The notes under the pieces: generated by a model | Told to the model about the DNA's origin: nothing | Seen by the model: the letters and a program-made list of their open reading frames with translations, nothing else | Database searches by the model: none | In this document: positions 28,476 through 39,348 of the stretch, in pieces | How positions within the stretch are numbered: position 1 is the first letter of the stretch | How the letters are laid out: each line of letters begins with the position of its first letter | Made by a program: the position numbers and the translations under genes | NCBI RefSeq assembly: GCF_000225525.1 | Contig: NZ_AGBF01000002.1 | Location: 62,001 to 126,000 of the forward strand | Reading direction: 5' to 3' | DNA length: 64,000 nucleotides | Source of the DNA: Streptomyces zinciresistens K42 | GTDB taxonomy: Bacteria > Actinomycetota > Actinomycetes > Streptomycetales > Streptomycetaceae

Positions 28476-30047
28476 ATGTCCTTTCCTCTGCTGACAGCCA
28501 CGGCGGTGCTCCCGGCGATCGGGGCCATCGCCACGGCGGCCGTGCCGGCCAAGCGGCGCACCGCCGCCAAATGGCTCGCGCTGCTCGTCTCGCTCGGCAC
28601 GCTCGCCCTCGCGATCGTCATCGCGGTCCGCTTCGACCCGGGCGGCGACCGCTACCAGCTCACCGAATCCCGTTCCTGGATCGCCGAGTTCGGGGTCCGC
28701 TACGAACTCGGCGTGGACGGCATCGGGGTCGCGCTGATCGCGCTGACCGCCCTGCTGATGCCCTTCATCATCCTCGCGGGCTGGCACGACGCCGACCCGC
28801 TGGAGACCGGAAGCAGGCGCTGGCGGCCCACCCAGGGCTTCTTCGCCCTGATCCTGGCCGTCGAGGCGATGGTGATCATCTCCTTCGCGGCCACCGACGT
28901 CTTCCTCTTCTACATCTTCTTCGAAGCCATGCTCATCCCGATGTACTTCCTCATCGGCGGCTTCGGGGACCGGGCCCACGAGCACGGCGAGAAGGCGGCC
29001 TCGACGCAACGGTCGTACGCCGCGGTGAAGTTCCTGCTCTACAACCTGGCCGGCGGTCTGATCATGCTGGCCGCGGTGATCGGCCTGTACGTGGTCGCCG
29101 GGAACTTCAGCCTCCAGGAGATCGCCGCGGCCCGCGCCAACGGCACGCTGGACATGGCGACGAACACCGAACGCTGGCTGTTCCTCGGCTTCTTCTTCGC
29201 CTTCGCGGTGAAGGCGCCGCTGTGGCCGCTGCACACCTGGCTGCCCAACGCGATGGGGGAGGCCACCGCGCCGGTCGCCGTCCTCATCACGGCGGTCGTC
29301 GACAAGGTCGGCACCTTCGCGATGCTCCGCTTCTGCCTCCAGCTCTTCCCGGAGGCCAGCAAGTGGGCGACGCCCGCGATCCTCGTCCTCGCGCTGATCA
29401 GCATCGTCTACGGGGCGCTGCTCGCGGTCGGCCAGCGGGACATGAAGCGCCTGATCGCGTACGCGTCGATCTCGCACTTCGGCTTCATCATCATGGGCAT
29501 CTTCGCGATGACCAGCCAGGGCCAGTCCGGAGCGACGCTCTACATGGTCAACCACGGCATCTCGACAGCCGCGCTGCTGCTGGTGGCCGGCTTCCTGATC
29601 ACCCGGCGCGGCTCACGGCTCATCGCCGACTACGGCGGGGTGCAGAAGGTCGCGCCGGTGCTCGCCGGCACCTTCCTGATCGGCGGCCTCGCGACCCTGT
29701 CGCTACCGGGACTGGCGCCGTTCGTCAGTGAGTTCCTGGTCCTGGTCGGCACCTTCACGCGGTATCCCGTGATCGGCATCATCGCCACCTTCGGCATCGT
29801 GCTCGCCGCGCTCTACGTCCTCGTCCTCTACCAGCGGACGATGACGGGCCCGGTGAAACCGGAGGTCGCCACGATGCCCGACCTCAGGGTGCGCGAGATC
29901 GCGGTCGTCGCCCCGCTGGTCGTACTGCTGGTCTTCCTGGGCGTGTATCCGAAGCCCCTGACGGACATCGTCAACCCGGCGGTCGAGAAGACCATGTCCG
30001 ACGTACAGAAGAAGGACCCCCAGCCCGAGGTGGAGGCGGCCAAGTGA
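28476..30047 (+). CDS. nuoM: NADH-quinone oxidoreductase subunit M (antiporter-like)
   Basis: NuoM (523 residues) is the second antiporter-like proton-pumping subunit, with about 14 helices. Conserved stretches are FYIFFEAMLIPMYFLIG with the key Glu, VKAPLWPLHTWLPNAMGEA with a key Lys, and ASISHFGFIIMGIF. The ATG at 28476 begins the first helix; longer upstream frames are shadows of nuoL. It overlaps nuoN by four bases. Confidence 0.97.
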   Translation: MSFPLLTATAVLPAIGAIATAAVPAKRRTAAKWLALLVSLGTLALAIVIAVRFDPGGDRYQLTESRSWIAEFGVRYELGVDGIGVALIALTALLMPFIILAGWHDADPLETGSRRWRPTQGFFALILAVEAMVIISFAATDVFLFYIFFEAMLIPMYFLIGGFGDRAHEHGEKAASTQRSYAAVKFLLYNLAGGLIMLAAVIGLYVVAGNFSLQEIAAARANGTLDMATNTERWLFLGFFFAFAVKAPLWPLHTWLPNAMGEATAPVAVLITAVVDKVGTFAMLRFCLQLFPEASKWATPAILVLALISIVYGALLAVGQRDMKRLIAYASISHFGFIIMGIFAMTSQGQSGATLYMVNHGISTAALLLVAGFLITRRGSRLIADYGGVQKVAPVLAGTFLIGGLATLSLPGLAPFVSEFLVLVGTFTRYPVIGIIATFGIVLAALYVLVLYQRTMTGPVKPEVATMPDLRVREIAVVAPLVVLLVFLGVYPKPLTDIVNPAVEKTMSDVQKKDPQPEVEAAK

Positions 30048-31693
30048 GCGCATCAGCCGTCCACAGCCTGTGGACAACCGCGGCCGACCCGATCTCGAAG
30101 ATCGACACGCCGAAGATCGAGTACGGACAGCTCTCGCCCACCCTGATCGTCGTCGGCGCGGCGATCATCGGAGTGCTGATCGAGGCCGTGGTGCCGCGCA
30201 GGTCGCGGTACCACGTCCAGGTGTTCCTCGCCGCCGTGGCGCTCGTCGCGTCCTTCGCCGCGGTCGTCGCGCTGGCGGCCGGCGGCTACGCCACGACCAA
30301 GTCGGGCATCGTCGCCATGGGAGCGATCGCCGTCGACGGCCCCGCCCTCTTCCTCCAGGGCACGATCCTGCTGGCGGCCCTGGTCGGCCTGTTCACCTTC
30401 GCCGAGCGCCGCCTCGATCCGGAGGCCCACGGCAACCGCGTCGACTCCTTCGCCGCGCAGGCCGCGTCGGTGCCGGGCAGCGACAGCGAGAAGGCCGCCG
30501 TGAAGGCCGGGTTCACCACCACCGAGGTGTTCCCGCTGCTGATGTTCGCCGTCGCCGGCATGCTGGTCTTCCCGGCGGCCAACGACCTGCTGACGCTGTT
30601 CATCGCCCTGGAAGTGTTCTCGCTCCCGCTCTACCTGATGTGCGCTCTCGCCCGCCGAAAGCGGCTGATGTCGCAGGAGGCCGCGGTCAAGTACTTCCTG
30701 CTGGGAGCCTTCGCGTCCGCGTTCACTCTGTTCGGCATCGCCCTGCTGTACGGATACGCGGGCTCCGTGTCGTACGCCACGATCGCCCAGGTCGTCGACG
30801 GCACCGTCCCCGACGTCACACCGGCGCTCGCGGACACCATGGGCAACGACGCGCTGCTGCTGATCGGCGCCGCCATGATCGTCATGGGGCTGCTGTTCAA
30901 GGTGGGCGCGGTGCCGTTCCACATGTGGACCCCGGACGTCTACCAGGGCGCGCCGACTCCGGTGACCGGCTTCATGGCGGCCGCCACCAAGGTCGCCGCC
31001 TTCGGCGCGCTGCTGCGCATCCTGTACGTGGTGCTGCCCGGCCTGCGCTGGGACTGGCGGCCGGTCATGTGGGGCGTGGCGATCGTCACCATGCTGGGCG
31101 GCGCCATCGTCGCGATCACCCAGACCGACATCAAGCGGCTGCTGGCGTACTCCTCGATCGCGCACGCGGGCTTCATCCTCGCGGGTGTCATCGCGGCCAC
31201 GCCGGACGGGGTGTCGTCCGTCCTGTTCTACCTGGCCGCGTACTCGTTCGTGACGATCGGCGCGTTCGCGGTGGTCACACTGGTGCGCGACGCGGGCGGC
31301 GAGGCCACGCACCTGTCCAAGTGGGCCGGTCTCGGCCGCCGTTCGCCGCTGGTCGCGGCCGTGTTCGCGGTGTTCCTGCTGGCGTTCGCGGGCATCCCGC
31401 TGACCTCCGGCTTCGCGGGGAAGTTCGCCGTGTTCAAGGCGGCGGCCGAGGGCGGGGCGGCTCCGCTGGTCGTGGTCGGTGTGATCTCGTCCGCGATCGC
31501 CGCGTTCTTCTACATCCGCGTCATCGTGCTGATGTTCTTCAGCGAGCCGACGCCGGAAGGACCGACGGTCGCCGTGCCGTCGCCGCTGACGACGACCGCG
31601 ATCGGCGTCGGTGTGGCGGTCACGCTGGTGCTCGGGGTGGCGCCGCAGTACTTCCTGGACCTGGCGAACCGGGCGGGCGTGTTCGTGCGCTGA
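30044..31693 (+). CDS. nuoN: NADH-quinone oxidoreductase subunit N (antiporter-like)
   Basis: NuoN (549 residues) is the proximal antiporter-like subunit and last gene of the operon. Signatures include FIALEVFSLPLYLMCALAR with the central Glu, GAVPFHMWTPDVYQGAP, and LLAYSSIAHAGFILAG. A loop of about 30 residues near 130-155 (DSFAAQAASVPGSDSEKA) enlarges it relative to E. coli NuoN, as in other actinobacteria. The GTG start overlaps the nuoM stop by four bases. A strong hairpin follows 17 bases after the stop. Confidence 0.97.
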   Translation: MSASAVHSLWTTAADPISKIDTPKIEYGQLSPTLIVVGAAIIGVLIEAVVPRRSRYHVQVFLAAVALVASFAAVVALAAGGYATTKSGIVAMGAIAVDGPALFLQGTILLAALVGLFTFAERRLDPEAHGNRVDSFAAQAASVPGSDSEKAAVKAGFTTTEVFPLLMFAVAGMLVFPAANDLLTLFIALEVFSLPLYLMCALARRKRLMSQEAAVKYFLLGAFASAFTLFGIALLYGYAGSVSYATIAQVVDGTVPDVTPALADTMGNDALLLIGAAMIVMGLLFKVGAVPFHMWTPDVYQGAPTPVTGFMAAATKVAAFGALLRILYVVLPGLRWDWRPVMWGVAIVTMLGGAIVAITQTDIKRLLAYSSIAHAGFILAGVIAATPDGVSSVLFYLAAYSFVTIGAFAVVTLVRDAGGEATHLSKWAGLGRRSPLVAAVFAVFLLAFAGIPLTSGFAGKFAVFKAAAEGGAAPLVVVGVISSAIAAFFYIRVIVLMFFSEPTPEGPTVAVPSPLTTTAIGVGVAVTLVLGVAPQYFLDLANRAGVFVR

Positions 31694-31710
31694 CCTCCGG
31701 CGCCCCGCGC

Positions 31711-31754
31711 ACGGCGGCGGCCCGGTTCCCCTGGGGGAGCCGGGCCGCCGCCGT
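31711..31754 (+). terminator. Terminator of the nuoA-N operon
   Basis: A perfect 15-bp GC-rich stem (31711-31725 with 31740-31754) encloses a 14-base loop that can itself pair (CCCC with GGGG). It begins 17 bases after the nuoN stop and should end the 16-kb transcript. Confidence 0.85.
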
Positions 31755-31844
31755 GTGACGGGGAGAGCCTGTGGACAACCGCCGTGACTGTCGGTGCGTG
31801 CCCCTATCGTGGAGGCAGTGGTCGAGGGACGACGTGCGGGGGAC

Positions 31845-33851
<2,007 letters not shown>

Positions 33852-33899
33852 GCAGCCCGGCCCGGCGGGCGCGGCTCCCGCGGGCGGGGCCGGCCCCCG

Positions 33900-34838
33900 T
33901 CAGGCCAGCGCGGTCAGCCCCGGCGCGAACGTGATCAGCAGGGGCAGCAGCGGCACCAGCGTGGCCGCGGTCGTGGTGAGGGCACGGTCGCGGCGGCCCA
34001 GCCGGGGCGGCGGCTGGAGGAGCCGGTCGACGCGTTCACCCAGGAGGCGGTGGGTGGAGGCGCAGGAGAGCACACCCCGGTGCTGGTTCAGCTCGATCAG
34101 CGCCAGGGCGGTCGTCAGGTGGCCGCAGCGGCGGGACGCCGTGTCGTCGGCGGACAGCTCCACCAGGCGGTGGGTCTGGTCGCAGAAGTGCGCGAACAAC
34201 GGGATGCGGGGGAAACCGGTGGCCAGTGCGGTGGACAGGTGCAGCAGCCAGTCGTGGTGGGCGCGGGCGTGGCCCCGCTCATGGGTGAGGACGGCGTCGA
34301 GCTGGTGGCCGGTGAGGCGGTGCAGGGCGCCCGTGGTGACGATCAGCTGGGGCGGGCTGCCGGGCATCCACCAGGCGTCCGGATACTCGTCCTCCAGGAC
34401 CAGCAGCGGGCCGCGCGCCGGGCCCAGCCCCGCCGGCAGGTCGGGGGCCCGCTCCCGCAGGTGGGCCCTGGCCAGGCTCCGGCGCCGGCGGGCCTCGACC
34501 AGCTCACGGCCCAGCATCGCCGCGGTCCACGCGGCCCCGCAGGCCAGCACCAGGGTCAGGGCGACCGCCCAGACCGGCGCGGCCGACAGGTCGTACGCCT
34601 CGGTCACCGACGGCGGCGCCGGGGCGAAGAGCTGGGCCCGCACCGTGCCGAACACGGCGGCGGTGCCCAGGGCGAGTGCCGCCAGGCAGCTCAGCAGGAC
34701 GGTGGCGACCAGGCACTGCCACACCCAGAGCGCGAGCACGGGTTCGCGTTCGGGCCAGGCGGCCCGGGTCAGCGCCCGGGGGGCCGGTACGGCGGCCGTC
34801 AGGCCGAGGACGCTCAGCAGGAGCAGGCAGACGGTCAT
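33900..34838 (-). CDS. M56 family membrane metallopeptidase (BlaR1/MecR1-like)
   Basis: A 312-residue integral membrane protease with about four helices. The zinc motif is HERGH (HExxH) within AVLTHERGHARAHHDWLLH, with a downstream acidic ligand region VELSADDTASRR. The BlaR1-type extracellular penicillin sensor domain is absent. Such genes are usually paired with a BlaI/MecI repressor that the protease controls. No BlaI frame is present in the 240 bases upstream or beyond. A GTG or ATG start at 34838 begins a clear signal-anchor helix. Confidence 0.85.
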   Translation of the reverse strand: MTVCLLLLSVLGLTAAVPAPRALTRAAWPEREPVLALWVWQCLVATVLLSCLAALALGTAAVFGTVRAQLFAPAPPSVTEAYDLSAAPVWAVALTLVLACGAAWTAAMLGRELVEARRRRSLARAHLRERAPDLPAGLGPARGPLLVLEDEYPDAWWMPGSPPQLIVTTGALHRLTGHQLDAVLTHERGHARAHHDWLLHLSTALATGFPRIPLFAHFCDQTHRLVELSADDTASRRCGHLTTALALIELNQHRGVLSCASTHRLLGERVDRLLQPPPRLGRRDRALTTTAATLVPLLPLLITFAPGLTALA

Positions 34839-35078
34839 GCCAGAGGCTCCGGATCCTGGTCAGGGAAGGTGCGCGGGCGGCGGTGCGGGGCGGTGGGCCG
34901 CGCACGCCCGTCAGGGTGTGCGTCCCACCGGCAGCCAGTATGACGGTGAGCCGTGCCCGCAGTCAGCGGGAAGGAAGCGGCGATCGGGACGCGGGGGACG
35001 GCCGGCCGGCCGCGGGAGTGCCGCGCCCGAGGCCGTGCACCGGCCCCCGGCAGCGGCCGGGCGGCCCGGACGTCCGCG

Positions 35079-36299
35079 TCATCCGGCGGCGACGCGCCCC
35101 GTGACCTCGCCGAGGCCCACCCGCACCCCGCCCGGACCGGGCGCCCACGCGGACAGCGTCACCACATCGCCGTCCTCCAGGAACGTCCGCTTGCCGTCCG
35201 GGAGTTCGAGGGGTTCGCGGCCGTTCCAGGTCAGCTCCAGCAGGGAGCCGCGTTCGCGCTCCGCCGGGCCGCTCACCGTGCCGGAGCCGTACAGGTCGCC
35301 GGTGCGCAGGGAGGCGCCGTTCACGGTCATGTGGGCGAGCTGCTGGGCGGCCGTCCAGTACATGGTGGAGAAGGGGGGCTCGGAGATCAGGTGCCCGTTG
35401 ACGGTCACCGAGATCCGCAGGTCGTAGCCGCCGGGCTCGATGTCGGTACCGGAGTCGTCGAGGTACGGCAGCAGGGGGTGGGTGCGCCGCGGCGGGGCGA
35501 CCCGCGCGTCCTCCAGCGCGTCCAGCGGGGTGATCCAGGCCGACACCGACGTGGTGAACGACTTGCCGAGGAAGGGGCCGAGGGGGACGTACTCCCAGGC
35601 CTGCACGTCGCGCGCGGACCAGTCGTTGAGCAGGCACAGACCGAAGACGTGCTCCCGGAAGTCACCGAGGGCCACCGGTTCGCCCATCGCCGAGGGGGCG
35701 CCGACCACGAAGCCGACCTCGGCCTCGATGTCCAGGCGGACCGACGGGCCGAAGACCGGCGCCGGGTCGGTGGGCGCCTTGCGCTGGCCGGACGGGCGGA
35801 CGACGTCGGTGCCGGAGACCACGACGGTGCCGGAGCGGCCGTGGTAACCGATCGGCAGATGCTTCCAGTTGGGGGTGAGGGAGTCCTCGGCGTCGGGGCG
35901 GAAGATGCGTCCGACGTTGCGGGCGTGGTTCTCGGAGGCGTAGAAGTCGACGTAGTCCGCGACCTCGAAGGGCAGGTGCAGGGCCACCGAGGACAGCGGG
36001 TGGAGGAAGTCCTGGACGGCCTCCTGGTGCGCCGGGACCGTCACCCAAGCCGTCAGCGCGCGGCGCACGTCCGACCAGGTGGTGCGGCCCGCGGCGAGCA
36101 GCGGGTTCAGGGAGTCGCGCGCGAGCAGCGGGGCGTAGGGGGAGCCGAGCGCACGGGCGGCCCCGCCCGCGTCGAGGACGTGGTCACCGAGCCGGACGCC
36201 GACCCTCCGCGCGGAGTCCGCGCCCGGGAGGGAGAAGACGCCGTACGGAAGGTTGTGCGTGCCGAAGGGGTCGCCCTCGGGGAGATCGAAGGGGGGCAT
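35079..36299 (-). CDS. fahA: Fumarylacetoacetase
   Basis: A 406-residue enzyme that cleaves 4-fumarylacetoacetate to fumarate and acetoacetate, the last step of tyrosine and homogentisate breakdown. Conserved blocks are FDLPEGDPFGTHNLPYGVF at the N-terminus, FYASENHARNVG, PNWKHLPIGYHGRSG with the catalytic His region, and LDIEAEVGFVVG holding metal-binding Glu residues. The ATG at 36299 opens the conserved N-terminus; a frame reaching 36740 is spurious. No hpd or hmgA gene adjoins it. An inverted repeat lies 37 bases upstream. Confidence 0.95.
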   Translation of the reverse strand: MPPFDLPEGDPFGTHNLPYGVFSLPGADSARRVGVRLGDHVLDAGGAARALGSPYAPLLARDSLNPLLAAGRTTWSDVRRALTAWVTVPAHQEAVQDFLHPLSSVALHLPFEVADYVDFYASENHARNVGRIFRPDAEDSLTPNWKHLPIGYHGRSGTVVVSGTDVVRPSGQRKAPTDPAPVFGPSVRLDIEAEVGFVVGAPSAMGEPVALGDFREHVFGLCLLNDWSARDVQAWEYVPLGPFLGKSFTTSVSAWITPLDALEDARVAPPRRTHPLLPYLDDSGTDIEPGGYDLRISVTVNGHLISEPPFSTMYWTAAQQLAHMTVNGASLRTGDLYGSGTVSGPAERERGSLLELTWNGREPLELPDGKRTFLEDGDVVTLSAWAPGPGGVRVGLGEVTGRVAAG

Positions 36300-36335
36300 G
36301 GGGTGCTGCCTCACTCTCTTACGCTCCGTATGCCA

Positions 36336-36350
36336 TGTGGTCTGGCCACA
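36336..36350. promoter_or_regulatory. Candidate fahA operator (inverted repeat)
   Basis: TGTGG and CCACA are separated by five bases, and CCGTA (36326-36330) and TACGG (36354-36358) form an outer pair. It lies 37 bases upstream of the fahA start, where a regulator of tyrosine catabolism could bind. Confidence 0.4.
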
Positions 36351-36664
36351 CGTTACGGGTGAGGTGCCGGTCTTGGGCAGTGCGGATCCCGCGTCGCGCG
36401 AACCGCCGAACCGCCAGGTCACCAGGCGGGACGGCCGGTGGACGGATCGCCCGCGCGCCGCGCCGCCCGGCACGGGCGGGAACTCGGGCCGCTCGGGGCG
36501 GAGCGACGGGGCATGGAGACAGATCATGAAGAAAGGGAGGAGACCCGGGCGCCTCTCCTCACCCGCTTCTTCACCGTCGCGGTGCGCCGCGGCGGCACCT
36601 CCGCCGGCGAACACACGGGTACGACCTGGGGAGCGACTTCGGTGAAACAGGCAAAGACGGACGG

Positions 36665-36742
36665 CAGTTGTGCGCGGAACGACACAACTGGAACCGGAAC
36701 AGCTGTCAACACATGTGAACCCGGCAGCCGTCCGGTTCACAT
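36665..36742. promoter_or_regulatory. Two operator-like inverted repeats before the HAD gene
   Basis: The first is an 8-bp perfect repeat with a 10-base gap (36665-36672 and 36683-36690). The second is a 9-bp perfect repeat with a 12-base gap (36713-36721 and 36734-36742), whose arms are Rex-like half-sites, TGTGAAC and GTTCACA, but spaced too widely for a standard Rex site. Confidence 0.5.
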
Positions 36743-36766
36743 CGAGTCGAGGGGGCGTCCTGTCCG

Positions 36767-36778
36767 TATTCTCTGATC
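36767..36778 (+). promoter_or_regulatory. Candidate -10 box giving a leaderless HAD transcript
   Basis: TATTCT (36767-36772) ends six bases before the ATG, so transcription would start at the A of the start codon. No ribosome site is present. The -35 region is weak. Confidence 0.45.
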
Positions 36779-37627
36779 ATGGCCCCACCCCTTGCATATT
36801 CACTGATCGCCACTGACCTGGACGGGACGCTGCTCCGAGGCGACGACACACTCTCCGACCGGTCACTCCACGCGCTCGCCCGAGCGGCGGACGCCGGCGC
36901 CCGGCACCTCGTCGTGACCGGAAGGCCGGCGCCCAGAGTGCGGCCGCTGCTCGACGCCATGGGCAGCACGGGGCTCGCGGTCTGCGGACAGGGCGCGCAG
37001 GTGTACGACGCCGGCGCGGACCGTCTGCTGTGGTCCATCACCCTGGACCGGGAACTGGCGGAGACCGCGCTGGGCAAGATCGAGGCGGAGGTCGGGGAGG
37101 TGTACGCGGCCGTCGACCAGGACGGCGTCGACGGGCTGACGCTCATCGAGCCGGGCTATCTGATGCCGCACCCCACCCTGCCCGCCTTCCGCGTCGGCCG
37201 CCGCGACGACCTCTGGTGCGAGCCGATCAGCAAGGTGCTGCTGCGCCATCCCACGCTGTCCGACGACGAGTTGGCGGCGACGGCGCGCGCGGTGGTCGGC
37301 TCCCTGGCGACCGTCACCATGTCGGGACCCGGCACCGTCGAACTCCAGCCGTGCGGCATCACCAAGGCGACCGGTCTCGCGCTCGCCGCCGAGCATCTCG
37401 GACTCGGCGCGCACGAGACGATCGCCTTCGGCGACATGCCCAACGACATCCCGATGTTCGACTGGGCCGCCCGCGGTGTGGCCATGGCCAACGCCCACCC
37501 CGAACTCAAGGCGGTCGCCGACGCGATCACCCTCTCGAACGAGGACGACGGCATCGCCGTCGTCCTCGAACAACTGCTGGCGGACAGCCTGCTCGGCGTT
37601 CCGGCCGAGGGGGCGCTCAACCCGTAG
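36779..37627 (+). CDS. HAD-superfamily phosphatase, Cof type
   Basis: A 282-residue cytoplasmic phosphatase of the Cof subfamily (IIB cap). Motif I is DLDGTLL (13-19) with the nucleophilic Asp, motif II is VVTGR, motif III Lys lies in GITKATGL, and motif IV is GDMPNDIPMF. It probably dephosphorylates sugar phosphates or nucleotides; the substrate cannot be predicted. It is transcribed divergently from fahA and converges on the LysM-SLT gene, with a shared terminator between them. Confidence 0.92.
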   Translation: MAPPLAYSLIATDLDGTLLRGDDTLSDRSLHALARAADAGARHLVVTGRPAPRVRPLLDAMGSTGLAVCGQGAQVYDAGADRLLWSITLDRELAETALGKIEAEVGEVYAAVDQDGVDGLTLIEPGYLMPHPTLPAFRVGRRDDLWCEPISKVLLRHPTLSDDELAATARAVVGSLATVTMSGPGTVELQPCGITKATGLALAAEHLGLGAHETIAFGDMPNDIPMFDWAARGVAMANAHPELKAVADAITLSNEDDGIAVVLEQLLADSLLGVPAEGALNP

Positions 37628-37649
37628 GCGCCCCCCGTAGGCACCGGCC

Positions 37650-37676
37650 GTCCGGACGGGCCTCCCCCGTCCGGAC
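37650..37676. terminator. Bidirectional terminator between the HAD and LysM-SLT genes
   Basis: An 11-bp perfect stem (GTCCGGACGGG at 37650-37660 with its complement at 37666-37676) closes a 5-base loop. It lies in the 88-base gap between two convergent genes and can serve both strands. Confidence 0.7.
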
Positions 37677-37715
37677 CGACCGGGGGGCGACCCGCCCGGT
37701 CCGGGGGAGTGCGGC

Positions 37716-38453
37716 CTAGTAGGGGCCGTTCACGTTGTCGATCGAGCCGTAGCGCGCGGCCGCGTAGTTGGCCGCGGCCGTGATGTTCGCGACCGGGTCG
37801 AACGGGTCGTACGCCGTCCCGGCCACGTGGTACGTCGCGAAGGTCGGGTCGATGACCTGGAGCAGGCCCTTGGAGGGGGTGCCCGCCACGGCGTTGGAGT
37901 CCCAGTTGTTGATGGCGGCCGGGTTGCCGGACGACTCCCGCATGATGTTGCGGTAGAGGCCGTCGTACGACCCCGGAATCCCCTTCTGCCGCATGATGTC
38001 CAGCGCCTCGCGGATCCAGCCGTCGAGGTTGTTGGCGTACGTCCTGGCGGACGCCTGGGTCGCCTGGGCGACCGCGGACTTCTTCGCGGGGGCGACCGCG
38101 GGGTCGGCCGTCTTGGCCGGCTGGCCCGCCCCGGCCGTCCGGACCGTCAGGTCCAGGCCCGTGCGGATCAGGCGCGGGTCGTCGCCGACGGCCTTGCGGT
38201 TGTCCTTGTAGAGCTGCCGCCAGCCGCCCTGGGCGTCGTAGCGGTCGGCGATGCCGTAGAGCGTGTCGCCCTTCTTCGTCGTGTACGTGACGGACTTGAC
38301 CTTGGCCACCGCGGGGGCCTTGGCCGGCTCCGCCGCGGTCGCGGTGGCCGCGCCCAGCAGCGGGAGCGCGAGGGCGGCGGTACCGGTTCCGGCGGCGATG
38401 ACTCGTCGGGTGAGCGGGCTGAAGCTGGTGCGGCGGTGCTTGCCTCGGGGCAT
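37716..38453 (-). CDS. Secreted LysM-SLT muralytic protein (Rpf-like)
   Basis: A 245-residue exported cell-wall enzyme. A signal peptide (about 1-41, ending ATAAE) is followed by a LysM peptidoglycan-binding domain (YTTKKGDTLYGIADRY to DLTV, about 56-105), an Ala/Lys/Pro linker, and a C-terminal lytic-transglycosylase domain whose catalytic Glu is in IMRESSGNPAAINNWDSN. GLLQVIDPTF is the usual second SLT motif. It should cleave glycan strands during growth or spore germination. Expression is probably set by the c-di-AMP riboswitch in its leader, whose ribosome site GGAGAGG directly follows the aptamer. Confidence 0.93.
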   Translation of the reverse strand: MPRGKHRRTSFSPLTRRVIAAGTGTAALALPLLGAATATAAEPAKAPAVAKVKSVTYTTKKGDTLYGIADRYDAQGGWRQLYKDNRKAVGDDPRLIRTGLDLTVRTAGAGQPAKTADPAVAPAKKSAVAQATQASARTYANNLDGWIREALDIMRQKGIPGSYDGLYRNIMRESSGNPAAINNWDSNAVAGTPSKGLLQVIDPTFATYHVAGTAYDPFDPVANITAAANYAAARYGSIDNVNGPY

Positions 38454-38471
38454 GGCGCTGTTCCTCTCCGG

Positions 38472-38664
38472 CGCCTGCGAGGTGAGCTGTCGGGTTCGGG
38501 CGGGAGATGCCCGGCCGCGCCGTCAGGGAGACGGCACGACTTCACCCCTAGCCGGCCCGGGGCGCCATCAAGGCGTCCGGTCCGGCGACTTACCTGGTTC
38601 CCCCGCTCCTGCCGTGCGTGTGAGTTGCGTAGGTGGATGACGCGAGCGGCGGCAGGATTAGGCG
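38472..38664 (-). ncRNA. ydaO-yuaA (c-di-AMP) riboswitch aptamer
   Basis: On the minus strand the leader of the LysM-SLT gene contains the conserved ydaO words in order: GGGGGAACC (38604-38596), GGGGTGAAG (38548-38540) and CGAACCCGACAGCTCACCT (38498-38480). The ends pair as CGCCT (38664-38660) with AGGCG (38476-38472), forming P1. Family knowledge: this class binds cyclic di-AMP and usually lowers expression, and in Streptomyces it precedes resuscitation-promoting-factor and other wall-hydrolase genes. P1 ends immediately before the ribosome site, with no room for a separate terminator. Confidence 0.85.
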
Positions 38665-38682
38665 TCCGCTCGACTGAGCGGG

Positions 38683-38712
38683 AACGTATGCGAGAGCACA
38701 TGCCCGGAACAA
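38683..38712 (-). promoter_or_regulatory. Candidate promoter of the riboswitch-controlled gene
   Basis: TTGTTC (38712-38707) and TACGTT (38688-38683) on the minus strand are 18 bases apart. Initiation near 38676 would start the transcript about 12 bases before the aptamer. Confidence 0.45.
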
Positions 38713-39348
38713 GTGCTGAAGTCACCTGACGTGCTAGTTGACCATGGTCCGAGGGTTTTGGGGTGCTTGATCCTTTGCGGTTGCCAACGTTCAACTCGCG
38801 TACGGGGGGCGGGGTGACGGGGGTGCGCCGCGCCCGCTGTGCACTGAGGGTGTGAAGGGGTCCGCGTGACCCAACTCACGAGGGAGCGTAAGTACCGCAA
38901 ATCGGGCAATGAATCCAACTCACCCTTAATCGCCGGACCATGGGGTCCGATTTGGTCGTTTGGGAGTGATGCGCACCCTTCGTCTCCAGGGGGAGGGTGG
39001 AGGCGGCGAGTGCCGGAACCCTCCGCGCGGCGCGCGTCGTTGTGCTGGTGATCGCCCGCGGTGGCGCGCGGGTGGGGGCGGTGGGGGTGGTGACCGGTGC
39101 GGCGTGCGGGCCGTGGGTGGCGGGGAGTTGAGGGTGCGTCGGTGGACTCGCTCGGCCGAAGGAGGGCATGCGGAGGGGTGTGTGCGGGGGCGCCAGGGGT
39201 GCGGTCGGCGGGGCGCGGCGCCGGACGGCCGGGGCGGACCTGGGTGCGGATTCGCGGCCCCCGCCCGGGGCGGGGAGCCGGGGGGGTGGGAAGGGTGCCC
39301 GCGCATGATTCCGGGGCGCGCGTCGGCGGGCGCGAGCCCGCGGGCCGA

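Larger units (their letters stand above)
36300..36778. other. Divergent regulatory region between fahA and the HAD gene
   Basis: No gene is evident in these 479 bases. They hold an inverted repeat near fahA (TGTGG-N5-CCACA, 36336-36350, flanked by CCGTA and TACGG), and two perfect inverted repeats nearer the HAD gene: CAGTTGTG-N10-CACAACTG (36665-36690) and ATGTGAACC-N12-GGTTCACAT (36713-36742). The last 120 bases are less GC-rich than the surroundings. Confidence 0.7.
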
